From contig CAJUIP010000012.1 in the NCBI GenBank assembly GCA_910586315.1, positions 1 to 64,000 of the forward strand: DNA of 64,000 nucleotides, written 5' to 3'. Shown one piece after another: positions 51,465-59,781 of the stretch. Source of the DNA: an uncultured Lachnospiraceae bacterium. GTDB lineage: Bacteria > Bacillota > Clostridia > Lachnospirales > Lachnospiraceae. Under the pieces are notes generated by a model. The model worked only from the letters and a program-made list of their open reading frames with translations. It was not told where the DNA came from and made no database searches. Both the position numbers and the translations under genes were made by a program. How positions within the stretch are numbered: the first letter of the stretch is position 1; every line of letters begins with the position of its first letter.

Positions 51465-53345
51465 CAATTCCTTTATCACCACCCAGCGTCCATCTCTCCC
51501 TGACTTCCTGAATTCTATCTCCCCCGCCTTTCGAAGCTCATTCATACGGTTTTGGACCATATATGGACTCATCCCCATCTTTTCCGCATACTGCTTCACA
51601 GTAAAAGCGGGATATTCCCTGATCCACTGCATAAGCTTTCGTCTGTCAAGAAATCTTCCTTTTTCGGTATCGGATGGGAATGGATAATTCAAAAATACGG
51701 AGAGCATCTTCTCATCCTCCTTCACAGTCTGCCCGGTCATCCCGGACTCCCCTGCCGGGATTCCAGGCATATGCTGAGGATGAAACCGGAATTCCAACTG
51801 CCATTCATGTACCACAATTTTATCAATATCATCCAGAAGCCTTTCTGCTGCGGCTCTTTCCAGACCGCCATGTTCCAGCTTCTCCCTAATCTCTATCAGG
51901 CGGTTTTCCAGACTTTTTTGCTGTCCGGACGAAACCCGGTATTGTTCCTGTTCTTCCAAAGCCTGTTCCAGTTTTTCCTCCAGGCCTCTGCTCTTTTTCT
52001 TGTAATCCTCATCAGAAACAATCCCATCCAGGAGCTTATCCAATAAAAGTTTCTTCTTCTTTTCTAGTTCCGAAACCTCTTTTTCAAATGTTTCCAGCCG
52101 GATTTCCTGAGGGCTCTGCGCCAAAGCCCGCTCTAAAATCCGAATGGCCGTCTCTATTATCCCGGCCTTTTCCTCACTTCCCATCTGCAAGTACGCCAGG
52201 CTGTATTCCTCCAGCATACCAAAGACAAGCTCTTCATTTAAATGACTGTTATCACATCCCCTCTCCCCATCAGAAAACCGCGCTTTTCTCCGGCCGTCTC
52301 TCCGTTTTTTGCCGTTTCTTCCATAATTAATATATCCGCTGCATTTCCACTCGTAAATCACGTTTCCCGGCTCCGACTTTTTTCTTCTCCATGACCTGTA
52401 ATAGGGCCGCCCGCATACGCCGCAGATAAGCTTCCCGCTCAGGCTGAATTTTCCCGGGTTGCTTCCTTTTACGCCTCCTCTTACGTACTCGTCGTTTTGG
52501 CGCCCTTTTTCCGCCCGCATCGATATCGCCCGGTTCGCCTCTTCCCATAATTCTTCCTCCACAATGGCCGGAACAAGACTATCATCGTAAATCCACTCGC
52601 TCTCCGGATTTTTTATGGTCCTTTTGGTGGAGAAGTCAAAGTGCTGCCTATTCATCACAAAAGTTCCCTTATAAAGCGGATTTCGTATCATGCGCCGTAT
52701 GGTCGATGCATTCATAATCTTCCCGGCCGTGCTTACGATACCTTCCTTTTCCAGAACATTGGCGATCATGCGGCTTCCATATCCGGCCGCACACAGCTTA
52801 TAAATTCGCCGTATGACTTCCGCCTCTTTTTCATCAATCCGCACACCGCCGTCCGCTGTTTTTAAAAAGCCATAGGCACGGTTTGTCAGCATAACCCTGC
52901 CGCCGCTCATCTGTCTGTGCCTGTGGGCGTTAGCAACCTTTTTGCTGAGTTCCCTGCTGTACTCCTCCGCCAGTATCGCCTTAATCCCCGCAAGCAGGGC
53001 GTCATCCGGAGAATAAAATTTTCTTTCCAGATAAAGATACAGCTTTTTTCCACAAGTTGACAGCCGGTCGACAAACAAATACCAGTCCCTGGTATTACGC
53101 ATCAGCCGGTCCTGGCTCTTAATCACGATAATATCAAATTTCGAAGTCAGCATATCGTCCAGAAGGCGGCTGTATTGCTGCCGCCCTCTTGATGTCGTGC
53201 CGCTTTTTGACTCCACATACTCATCAGCCAGTGTCCAGCCGTTTTCCCGTACACAGGCCCTTGCCTCCATCACCTGGTTTTTGAGGGCATCGACCTGGCT
53301 CTCCTCCTCCGTGCTGCAGCGACAATAAATAACTGCTAATTCCAT
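51456..53345 (-). CDS. Large serine recombinase with an extra C-terminal winged helix
   Basis: The 629-aa protein has the resolvase domain with catalytic Ser11 (YCRCSTEEES) and the RLMRNTRD motif, a Recombinase domain (~165-270), a zinc ribbon (CGVCGRPYY ... KCSGY ... GCDN), a long coiled coil (~400-500) and, unusually, about 85 further residues resembling a winged helix (FTVKQYAEKMGMSPYMVQNR). It integrates and excises the element; Ser attacks DNA at attP and attB. It is transcribed toward the left end. GAGGAAAGAGAG precedes the ATG. Confidence 0.93.
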   Translation of the reverse strand: MELAVIYCRCSTEEESQVDALKNQVMEARACVRENGWTLADEYVESKSGTTSRGRQQYSRLLDDMLTSKFDIIVIKSQDRLMRNTRDWYLFVDRLSTCGKKLYLYLERKFYSPDDALLAGIKAILAEEYSRELSKKVANAHRHRQMSGGRVMLTNRAYGFLKTADGGVRIDEKEAEVIRRIYKLCAAGYGSRMIANVLEKEGIVSTAGKIMNASTIRRMIRNPLYKGTFVMNRQHFDFSTKRTIKNPESEWIYDDSLVPAIVEEELWEEANRAISMRAEKGRQNDEYVRGGVKGSNPGKFSLSGKLICGVCGRPYYRSWRRKKSEPGNVIYEWKCSGYINYGRNGKKRRDGRRKARFSDGERGCDNSHLNEELVFGMLEEYSLAYLQMGSEEKAGIIETAIRILERALAQSPQEIRLETFEKEVSELEKKKKLLLDKLLDGIVSDEDYKKKSRGLEEKLEQALEEQEQYRVSSGQQKSLENRLIEIREKLEHGGLERAAAERLLDDIDKIVVHEWQLEFRFHPQHMPGIPAGESGMTGQTVKEDEKMLSVFLNYPFPSDTEKGRFLDRRKLMQWIREYPAFTVKQYAEKMGMSPYMVQNRMNELRKAGEIEFRKSGRDGRWVVIKELPG

Positions 53346-53461
53346 GTTTTTCTCTCTTTCCTCAGGATTTCAAGGAAGCGGACCTTTTCGTCCGGCGAAA
53401 TCATCTCTGCTTTTGCCAAATAGGCTGCAATATGATTGTAAATCTCAATCTGCCTTGTCAT
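53336..53461 (-). CDS. 41-aa small protein overlapping the recombinase start
   Basis: An ATG at 53461 gives MTRQIEIYNHIAAYLAKAEM and on through SPDEKVRFLEILRKERKTWN-stop: a small, charged, helical protein that overlaps the recombinase start by 10 nt. AAGGAAAG lies 9 nt upstream. It may be a coupling peptide for recombinase translation or a directionality/regulatory factor; no family is recognised. Confidence 0.55.
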   Translation of the reverse strand: MTRQIEIYNHIAAYLAKAEMISPDEKVRFLEILRKERKTWN

Positions 53462-53594
53462 AGGTATGGCTTTCCTTTTTTCGTCCAATTTTAAGCCTTT
53501 TTTTTAATATACGATGCCTGAAAGGCTTTCATTCCCGATTCCGCAGAGAAAAACCTCTAAGAACCTTCCTTCCTCTTCCTTTTATGCATGAATG

Positions 53595-53731
53595 CAGCAA
53601 GGTCTTTCCTATTTTTCCTTTCCGTCGCAGTGCGATACGAAGCACGAAGTGCTTTTTGTTTCGTAGGAAAAACCTTCTGCCATCACACTTTCACACATTA
53701 ATGTAACAAGGCATCTCCTATGAAATAAAAA
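53595..53731. repeat. Family C motifs, facing copies
   Basis: One partial copy (GCAAGGTCTTTCCTAT at 53596-53611), one inverted partial copy (TTTTTGTTTCGTAGGAAAAACC near 53653-53674) and one full copy (CACATTAATGTAACAAGG to TATGAAATAAAAA, 53695-53731) cluster here, next to the terminator of the fumarate-reductase-like operon. Confidence 0.6.
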
Positions 53732-53780
53732 CAGGAGCTGCTGCTCCGGTAAATGATGCATCTACCAAAGCAGCGCTCCC
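53722..53780 (-). terminator. Terminator of the flavoprotein operon
   Basis: An imperfect long stem pairs GGGAGCGCTGCTTTGGTAGA with GTTTACCGGAGCAGCAGCTCC-like sequence; on the minus strand TGTTTTTATTTC follows. It is about 280 nt beyond the operon's last stop, past the large palindrome. The remaining AT-rich sequence (53785-53910) shows nothing else. Confidence 0.65.
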
Positions 53781-53915
53781 TTTTCTCAGACCTAGTGTAG
53801 CAACCTATTTATATTTATCCTAATATATAATGCCAATAGTATATATTTTAAATAGATTTATACGAATATATATTTAGCTAAATATAAACGAGTCAGCACA
53901 CTAGTGTACTGTCTA

Positions 53916-54051
53916 CATTATATTCAGCCAAACCTCCTTGTCTACTCGCCCATCTGCTGCGTTGGATTTTCTAGCCGTAGCCACCGCTACGCCGTCAAAA
54001 ATCCGCCTTGCAGATGAACGACTATCCTGCGGAGTTTAGCCAGATATAATG
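53916..54051. repeat. Large imperfect palindrome (~136 bp)
   Basis: The arms begin CATTATATTCAGCCAAAC and end GTTTAGCCAGATATAATG, and the match runs inward through CATCTGC...GCAGATG and GGATTTTCTAGCCGTAGC...GCTACGCCGTCAAAAATCC to a small centre. It lies 11 nt after the 2Fe-2S gene's stop. It could fold as one very long hairpin; a MITE-like or REP-like element is possible. Confidence 0.8.
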
Positions 54052-54062
54052 TGGCTATCACA

Positions 54063-54371
54063 CTAATTCCGCACCACCAGATCTTTCACCACCGGCGTCT
54101 TAACCGGGTCGATTGTCACATCTTCCCCTTCTAACACTTTCTCACAGGCCAGGACCGCCCTGCCGTTACACCTCACCGCACAGCGGCCGCAGATGCCGTG
54201 CTGACAGGCGCTGTGGGAAAAGAAACTAAGGGTTCCATCCAGGTTTTCTGAAATGTAAAGAAACAGGTCCATAATCGTCATGCGGTCTTCCGCTTTCACA
54301 TCAACTTCATAGCTTTTATAATACGGCTCCGGATCAACCGTCGGATCAAACCGGTAAATTTTCGCGATCAT
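54063..54371 (-). CDS. Short FrdB/SdhB-like 2Fe-2S protein
   Basis: The 102-aa protein is only the N-terminal plant-type ferredoxin domain of succinate dehydrogenase/fumarate reductase iron-sulfur subunits: CQHGICGRCAV and a fourth Cys in VLACEK. The second (7Fe/8Fe) domain of normal FrdB is absent, but the gene is not broken: it overlaps the flavoprotein gene by 4 nt and has a clean stop. It would pass electrons to or from the flavoprotein. Confidence 0.88.
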   Translation of the reverse strand: MIAKIYRFDPTVDPEPYYKSYEVDVKAEDRMTIMDLFLYISENLDGTLSFFSHSACQHGICGRCAVRCNGRAVLACEKVLEGEDVTIDPVKTPVVKDLVVRN

Positions 54372-56185
54372 TTTGCATCCTCCATATTCTTCATTCCCAG
54401 ATCTTCCGTCAAAACAAAGGTACTATAATCAATCTTTTCCGGCTTGCGAAGCGGTATCTTTGTCACTGTCGGAGCCTCCTTCTCCAGATGATCCTCTCCG
54501 TTCTTTCTTTCTGCCACCAGGCGGACCTGCCAGTTTTCATTGTCGATCATCGGATAGTCCTCCCTCAGATGCAGGCCGCGGCTCTCTCTCCTCTCCAGCG
54601 CCATTTTGGCGGAAATCCTGGAACAGGTCAGAAGATTCTTAAGCTGCAGCGCCTCCAGAATCTCTCTGTTATAAAGGAGTCCCTTTCCTGCCACGGTAAG
54701 ATTCTCCATCTCCTTCTCAAGCTTTGCATACTGTTTCACGCCTTCGGATAACGTTTCTTCCGTCCTAAGGAGCTTTAGAGTGCTGTCAGAAATATCCTGC
54801 AGCCGTCTTCTCGCTTCCCCGATATGGATTCCGCCCTCGTTCTTTAAAAGATTTTCCAACACATTTACAGCCGCTTGCACAGAAGCCTCGTCTGAATGCA
54901 GAAGTTCTTCTTTTTCCGTCCGTTCGGCGGCAGTCTCACCGGCTTTATATCCCTGGACAAGCATCTCCGTCACCGCATCGGCGACACGGTTCGCCCCGAA
55001 TGCGCCGCAGCCCGCCTCCCCGGCCGCATAAAGTCCCGGCACGCCTGTAAACATGGTCTCATCAACGCGGATTCCGCCCACGCTGTATTCTCCGCCAAAG
55101 CCGACTTCAACCCTGCGTTTCTTCTTGATCAGGTCCCGGTATTCCATAATATTCTCGCTGTGATAGTACCCATGTCTGTAAAATCCCTCAAAATGTTCCA
55201 TCACCGCGTCGAACATCGTGTCAATTTCCTCGTCGGTGAAACGGCTGAAATCAAAATAGAAACCGCCTTTCTCTGTCCCGCGTCCTTCGTTCAGGGCCTT
55301 TCCATAATAATACATATCAAGGACCTTGCACATCTCACTGACTGACTCCATCTGGCGGACCTTTTCGGGAATATCGATCTTCTGCCCTTTTGCGTCCACC
55401 GGATCATAATCAAAGGCAGCGCGGAAGGTGCATAAAGCCGGCAGGATAGAGCCTCTGATCTCATTCGGCTCCATTGCAGTTACCATGAAAAGGATAAATT
55501 CCATGTCCGCCAGTTTCGCTCCGGCCCGGTACGCCATAGCCTGGCCGTCGCCGGTACTGTCCGTGTTCGTAGACCTTAAGGTATACGGCTGAAAACCACC
55601 GGTGGCAAGAATGACAGCCTTCGCTTCGAACTGGATCAGTTTTCCGCCGTAAAGATCCATGCCCAGGGCGCCCGTCACTTTCTTGCCGTTCTTCAAAAGA
55701 TCCGTAACGGCGATGTCGTCATAAATAGTAATATTCGGTGTTTTCTTCACTCCCCGAAGAAGCGCGCGCCCCATGCTGCGTCCGGTCACATCCCAGTTCG
55801 CCGGCCTGTAGAATTCGAATTTTTCACCAATCTCCTCGCCCCACTGCTTTACTTCATAAACAATGCGGGGACTGTCCTCGACGAACTGCTCCACGATTTT
55901 CTGATCGCTCAGATGAAAACCGTCGTTGACGATCGCCCGAAACAGCTCTTCCTTCGTAAAACCAGGATCCGCTTCCTTAATATGATATTCATGGTACGCG
56001 CTTTCTCCATCCATTCCGTAAGAGCCGCCGATCATAATCGTATTTCCGCTGTTTCCCGTCTTTCCCTTGCTGACGATCACGACTTTCGCCCCTTTTCTGG
56101 CGGCCGCAACCGCAGCCGTGCAGGCAGCTCCCCCTCCGCCGACCACCAGAACATCCGCTGTAATCTTTTCTTTTACCTGCAGCAT
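54368..56185 (-). CDS. FrdA/SdhA/L-aspartate-oxidase-type FAD flavoprotein
   Basis: The 605-aa protein has the N-terminal FAD motif VLVVGGGGAACTAA, the covalent-flavin-region-like GNSGNTIMIGGS (no clear His for FAD linkage), the capping domain, active-site-like GGEYSVGGIRVDE and GLYAAGEAGCGAFGANR. Family members reduce or oxidise dicarboxylates and related acids. No cytochrome b/membrane anchor is encoded, so it is likely soluble with its 2Fe-2S partner. The substrate is not fumarate for certain. Confidence 0.88.
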   Translation of the reverse strand: MLQVKEKITADVLVVGGGGAACTAAVAAARKGAKVVIVSKGKTGNSGNTIMIGGSYGMDGESAYHEYHIKEADPGFTKEELFRAIVNDGFHLSDQKIVEQFVEDSPRIVYEVKQWGEEIGEKFEFYRPANWDVTGRSMGRALLRGVKKTPNITIYDDIAVTDLLKNGKKVTGALGMDLYGGKLIQFEAKAVILATGGFQPYTLRSTNTDSTGDGQAMAYRAGAKLADMEFILFMVTAMEPNEIRGSILPALCTFRAAFDYDPVDAKGQKIDIPEKVRQMESVSEMCKVLDMYYYGKALNEGRGTEKGGFYFDFSRFTDEEIDTMFDAVMEHFEGFYRHGYYHSENIMEYRDLIKKKRRVEVGFGGEYSVGGIRVDETMFTGVPGLYAAGEAGCGAFGANRVADAVTEMLVQGYKAGETAAERTEKEELLHSDEASVQAAVNVLENLLKNEGGIHIGEARRRLQDISDSTLKLLRTEETLSEGVKQYAKLEKEMENLTVAGKGLLYNREILEALQLKNLLTCSRISAKMALERRESRGLHLREDYPMIDNENWQVRLVAERKNGEDHLEKEAPTVTKIPLRKPEKIDYSTFVLTEDLGMKNMEDAK

Positions 56186-56203
56186 ATGTTTCTCCTCTCC
56201 TGA

Positions 56204-56896
56204 TTAAATCACATCGAAATCTGTACTGTAATATCTGGTCAGAACGTCTGCCATATCATCCCCGTATTCCCCGGCAAACCGTTTCAGGACTTCCGAAGCG
56301 ATTACCTGTCCCTCCGCGCCGAAAATTGCAATCACGATGGAGCTGAAGGTCTTATAGATATGGCCGCAATGGTAGTCAAACGTCCTCAGATATTCTTTAT
56401 GCTTCTGGAACGTTTTCCCCTCGGGGAAATTGGCGCCTCTGGCAATCTGGATGCAGCTTCCGTGTTCATGCATGCTCTGGGGCACCTCAAAGACCAGATA
56501 TGGATTGAATCCCCGCACCACCGAATTATCCAGATGAGTACAGTATACCGTACCGCCTTTTTGAAGATTCATTTCTTTAAACTGGGCCGCCCAGGGACAC
56601 ATGGTCACTCTTTCGTCAAAATCCGGGGAATAGGATACCACATACCCCTGGTTATCGCAGCCCTCTTCTTTTACGCTCTGCGTATTGACCCACTCGCCAT
56701 ATTCCCTGTATGTAGCAAAATCCAGCGTTCTTCCATCCCTGATCGCCCGCTGCGCCATGCGTGCGCCTCGCTGCTCCGCATACCGTTGGGTCGCATGGAC
56801 AAAAGCAGCCTCCCCCCGCTCGCCAAATTTCTCTGTCAAGAGACTGTAAAAGTTTCCTGCGATAAATGCATGATTTTTTTCCGTAAACTCCTTCAT
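56204..56896 (-). CDS. ATC-hydrolase-like protein (PF14196 type)
   Basis: The 230-aa protein resembles L-2-amino-thiazoline-4-carboxylate hydrolase family proteins: the N-terminal helical part with FVHATQRYAEQRGARMAQRA, then VTMCPWAAQFKEM and HLDNSVVRGFNP. The founding enzyme opens the thiazoline ring on the way to cysteine, but most members are uncharacterised, so the reaction here is open. GGAG lies 7 nt before the ATG at 56896. It lies between the antiporter and flavoprotein genes. Confidence 0.75.
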   Translation of the reverse strand: MKEFTEKNHAFIAGNFYSLLTEKFGERGEAAFVHATQRYAEQRGARMAQRAIRDGRTLDFATYREYGEWVNTQSVKEEGCDNQGYVVSYSPDFDERVTMCPWAAQFKEMNLQKGGTVYCTHLDNSVVRGFNPYLVFEVPQSMHEHGSCIQIARGANFPEGKTFQKHKEYLRTFDYHCGHIYKTFSSIVIAIFGAEGQVIASEVLKRFAGEYGDDMADVLTRYYSTDFDVI

Positions 56897-56944
56897 ATCC
56901 AAACTCCTTCCAATCTTTTCATATTTTTATCATGATCTGACTTT

Positions 56945-58303
56945 TCACCCGGCCTCTGTTTCCCTTATATCCAGCTCCGGATAGAAAGCTTCTCCTGCGA
57001 TTTCTCCCTTTGTTTTCAGCAGATCGAACTGAATCGTAAGGAGTGCCATCGCTGCCAGCGCATACAGATAGAATGCATATTTCATCATGGAAAACGGATT
57101 CGTCAGTCCGCCGTAAGCCATGATCGCAAGCACATTCATTCCGATTGGAGAAAGTCCCGGAATGATGCAGGCAAAAATATCAAGGAGAGAGGCAAATCGT
57201 TCCGGTGCAACACCAAATTTCTTTGCGATCGGTTTCAGTACATCCACACCGATCATGATACAGATCGCATTATTTCCGATACAGATATCAATCAGGCAGG
57301 TGAAGGCGGCAATAAAATACTGAGCGCCCTTTCTTGTCTTTATATTGCCGGCTGCATGAGAAATAATCCAATCGATTCCGCCCATGGACTGGATACGGCC
57401 GACGATCCCCTTTAATGCAAAGGCCATCAGGCAAATCGAATACATCCCGCCGATTCCGCTCTTCATATTTTCGCATAATGCAAAAAATGTCAATGTGTGA
57501 GACAAAAAGCCGATTACTGCGGAAAGAACGATTCCGGTTCCCAGAACGTAAATGACATTCATGCCGCAGAAAGCCAGGGCCAGAACAACCAGATACGGAA
57601 TAATCCTGATCACATGAAGTTCATACGCGCCGGTAGCAACGGCTCCGCCTCCGCCCAAAAGCAAATACATAACGACGGCAAAGACGGCCGCCGGAAGGGC
57701 AATGGAAAAATTCATCTTAAATTTGTCTTTCATTTCGCACCCCGCGCCCTGGGTGGCAGCGATCGTAGTATCAGAAATAAAGGAAAGATTATCGCCGAAC
57801 ATGGCCCCTCCGAGAACTGCACAGAGCACCAGAGTCATATCGAAGCCGCCAAGCTCAGCAAATCCGACCGCAATAGGGGCCACCGCGCTGACTGTGCCAA
57901 AGCTGGTACCCATGGATGTGGAAATCAGGCTGGAAATAATGAAGAGCCCCGGTACAATAAATCTCGCCGGAAGGATCGCCATGCCCGCATTTACCACAGC
58001 GTCTACGCCGCCCATGGCCTTACTGACTGCCGAAAAGATACCGGCCAAAATAAAAATGAAGCATTGCAGCATCACTCCCGGCGTCGCGGCGTTTTTCATG
58101 AAATCCTCTGTCTTTTTTGAAAATTCTTCTTTTCCCATCAGAAGTGCAAACGCAATTCCGAAGATCAGAGCCGCTTCACGCGGAACAAAATTAAAAGGAC
58201 TGCTCTCGCCCTTAAAATAGAAAAACAGGCCAAAACCCAGATACAATGCCAGAAAAACGATCAGGGGCAGAAATGCAAGGGCTCCATAATTTTTACGCTT
58301 CAT
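56945..58303 (-). CDS. NhaC-type Na+/H+ antiporter family transporter
   Basis: The 452-aa membrane protein has about eleven helices and the NhaC family marks TSMGTSFGTVSAVAPIA and GDNLSFISDTTIAATQGAG. NhaC relatives also include organic-acid/Na+ exchangers (for example malate-Na/lactate), so it may import the substrate of the downstream enzymes. The ATG at 58303 follows AGGTGG by 8 nt. It is first in the minus-strand operon, divergent from LysR. Confidence 0.88.
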   Translation of the reverse strand: MKRKNYGALAFLPLIVFLALYLGFGLFFYFKGESSPFNFVPREAALIFGIAFALLMGKEEFSKKTEDFMKNAATPGVMLQCFIFILAGIFSAVSKAMGGVDAVVNAGMAILPARFIVPGLFIISSLISTSMGTSFGTVSAVAPIAVGFAELGGFDMTLVLCAVLGGAMFGDNLSFISDTTIAATQGAGCEMKDKFKMNFSIALPAAVFAVVMYLLLGGGGAVATGAYELHVIRIIPYLVVLALAFCGMNVIYVLGTGIVLSAVIGFLSHTLTFFALCENMKSGIGGMYSICLMAFALKGIVGRIQSMGGIDWIISHAAGNIKTRKGAQYFIAAFTCLIDICIGNNAICIMIGVDVLKPIAKKFGVAPERFASLLDIFACIIPGLSPIGMNVLAIMAYGGLTNPFSMMKYAFYLYALAAMALLTIQFDLLKTKGEIAGEAFYPELDIRETEAG

Positions 58304-58329
58304 AACTTCATCCACCTTTCATAAAGTAT

Positions 58330-58490
58330 TTTATGTCACAGTTTACGGGGCGGGGAAAAACGGATAAAAACAGGCGTCAAGCTTGCTTGTAAGACTGATT
58401 TTATCCATTTTTCCACATCGGGGGAACGCCCGATGCTTCTTGTCCGCGGTACGCGGGCAAGAAGATGCCCCTCCCGTGAATAGTAATTAT
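58330..58490 (+). repeat. Family A structured repeat, fullest copy
   Basis: The copy shows all parts: outer stem (TTTACGGGGCGGGG with CCCCTCCCGTGAA), a GGAAAAACGGATAAAA / TTTTATCCATTTTTCC stem, a CATCGGGGGAACGCCCGATG hairpin, and a CTTCTTGTCCGCG / CGCGGGCAAGAAG hairpin. It occupies the space between the antiporter and LysR genes, in the leader of one or the other. Confidence 0.85.
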
Positions 58491-58662
58491 GTGTGCAACT
58501 CCGGATTGCTATTCTTATTATAATTCTTGCTTTTTGAAAAGTGTTAATATATAATTCATATAACTGTTATCAAAATTTATCGTACAGCCTTGTGTAAATT
58601 TCTGAATAACGATCACCCGATGCCCGTGTCCTCTGCATGTCTGGTATACTGGCTCGATTCCT

Positions 58663-58708
58663 TTCAGCCAAATGACGGGAATGAATTTTCAATCGCGCAT
58701 TAGAGCAA
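58663..58708 (+). repeat. Family B repeat remnant
   Basis: TTCAGCCAAATGACGGGAAT, then GAATTTTCAATCGCGCATTA matches the 3' part of family B (compare 19420-19436). It lies directly upstream of the LysR ribosome site, as the copy at 34345 does for the ABM gene. Confidence 0.55.
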
Positions 58709-58732
58709 TGATCAGGAGGTAAAAGAAAAGAT

Positions 58733-59671
58733 ATGACACTGAATCAGCTGAGATATGTCGTAGAAATTGCAAAGACCGGTTCCATCAACCGGGCGGCCGC
58801 CAATCTTTTTGTCTCCCAGTCGGTGCTGTCCACCGCGGTCAGTGCCCTGGAAAAAGAAATTGGCCACGCCATCTTTGCCCGAAGCAACCGCGGCGTGACC
58901 CTGACCCCTTTCGGGCATACGTTTGTTTCCTATGTTTCTTCCATTCAGGCACAACTCTCCCAGCTGGACCATCTTATCAGCCACGGCGTACAAAGACAGG
59001 CCTTCACCCTCTCCATCACCAGTACTGGATACTATTTTTTAAGTAAGATCTGCGCTGACATTTACCAGAAATATCGTTCCATGGGAATCCGGATTGAGCA
59101 GTTCGAGAATTCCATCACCACTATCGCCGACACGGTTTCCAGCCAGTCCTCGGAAATCGGTGTTGTCAATTTGTGGACCTGCTACAAAAACGGATTCCTC
59201 CGTCAGCTCCGCGCCAAAGGGCTCCAGTACTACCCTATCACCGTTCTCGATGTCGCTGTGACTGTCGGCCAGAAGAATCCTCTGTTTGACAGTGAACAAT
59301 CCGCCGTAACTCCTGAGGAGCTTAAAGACTATCCCCTGGTCATGTACTCTTATATGGATTCCGGTCCTTACTCGGACATTTACAACCGGCTCCGTCTTCA
59401 GGACTGCGGAAGCCGCTTTGTTACCTCCTCACGGTCCACAATATATGAAACGCTGCGGAATACGGACGCCTATTATTTAAATTCCGACTATCCCTTTGAC
59501 ACTCTGGACTTGGGCGGCCCCACTTTCTATTCGCAGCTTCGCACGCTGCGGCTGAAAGACTGCCCAATCCGGTCGGAGATCGGCTGGATTAAGCGGGAGA
59601 ACCATACCCTGTCCCCCCTGGCCAACGAAGTCATCAGCCAGATGATGCACTTCTTTCCTAATATTATCTAA
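58733..59671 (+). CDS. LysR-family regulator, divergent from the antiporter operon
   Basis: The 312-aa protein has the N-terminal LysR helix-turn-helix (MTLNQLRYVVEIAKTGSINRAA, SQSVLSTAVSALEKEIG) and a C-terminal effector-binding domain. AGGAGG precedes the ATG. By its divergent position it probably controls the NhaC-hydrolase-flavoprotein operon in response to the substrate. Confidence 0.9.
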   Translation: MTLNQLRYVVEIAKTGSINRAAANLFVSQSVLSTAVSALEKEIGHAIFARSNRGVTLTPFGHTFVSYVSSIQAQLSQLDHLISHGVQRQAFTLSITSTGYYFLSKICADIYQKYRSMGIRIEQFENSITTIADTVSSQSSEIGVVNLWTCYKNGFLRQLRAKGLQYYPITVLDVAVTVGQKNPLFDSEQSAVTPEELKDYPLVMYSYMDSGPYSDIYNRLRLQDCGSRFVTSSRSTIYETLRNTDAYYLNSDYPFDTLDLGGPTFYSQLRTLRLKDCPIRSEIGWIKRENHTLSPLANEVISQMMHFFPNII

Positions 59672-59781
59672 AAATAATATAATTATTATCTGTTTTTATG
59701 ATATCAGATATGTGATTTCCTCTGGTTTTTTATCTTACGAAAAAGTAGCAGCAGTATCTTTGCATGTTACCATTGGACACT

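Noticed and set aside
54063..54371. The short iron-sulfur gene as a broken FrdB pseudogene
   Set aside because: Clean start overlap, all four cluster Cys present and a terminator downstream argue for an intact short protein; no second-domain remnant is seen after the stop.
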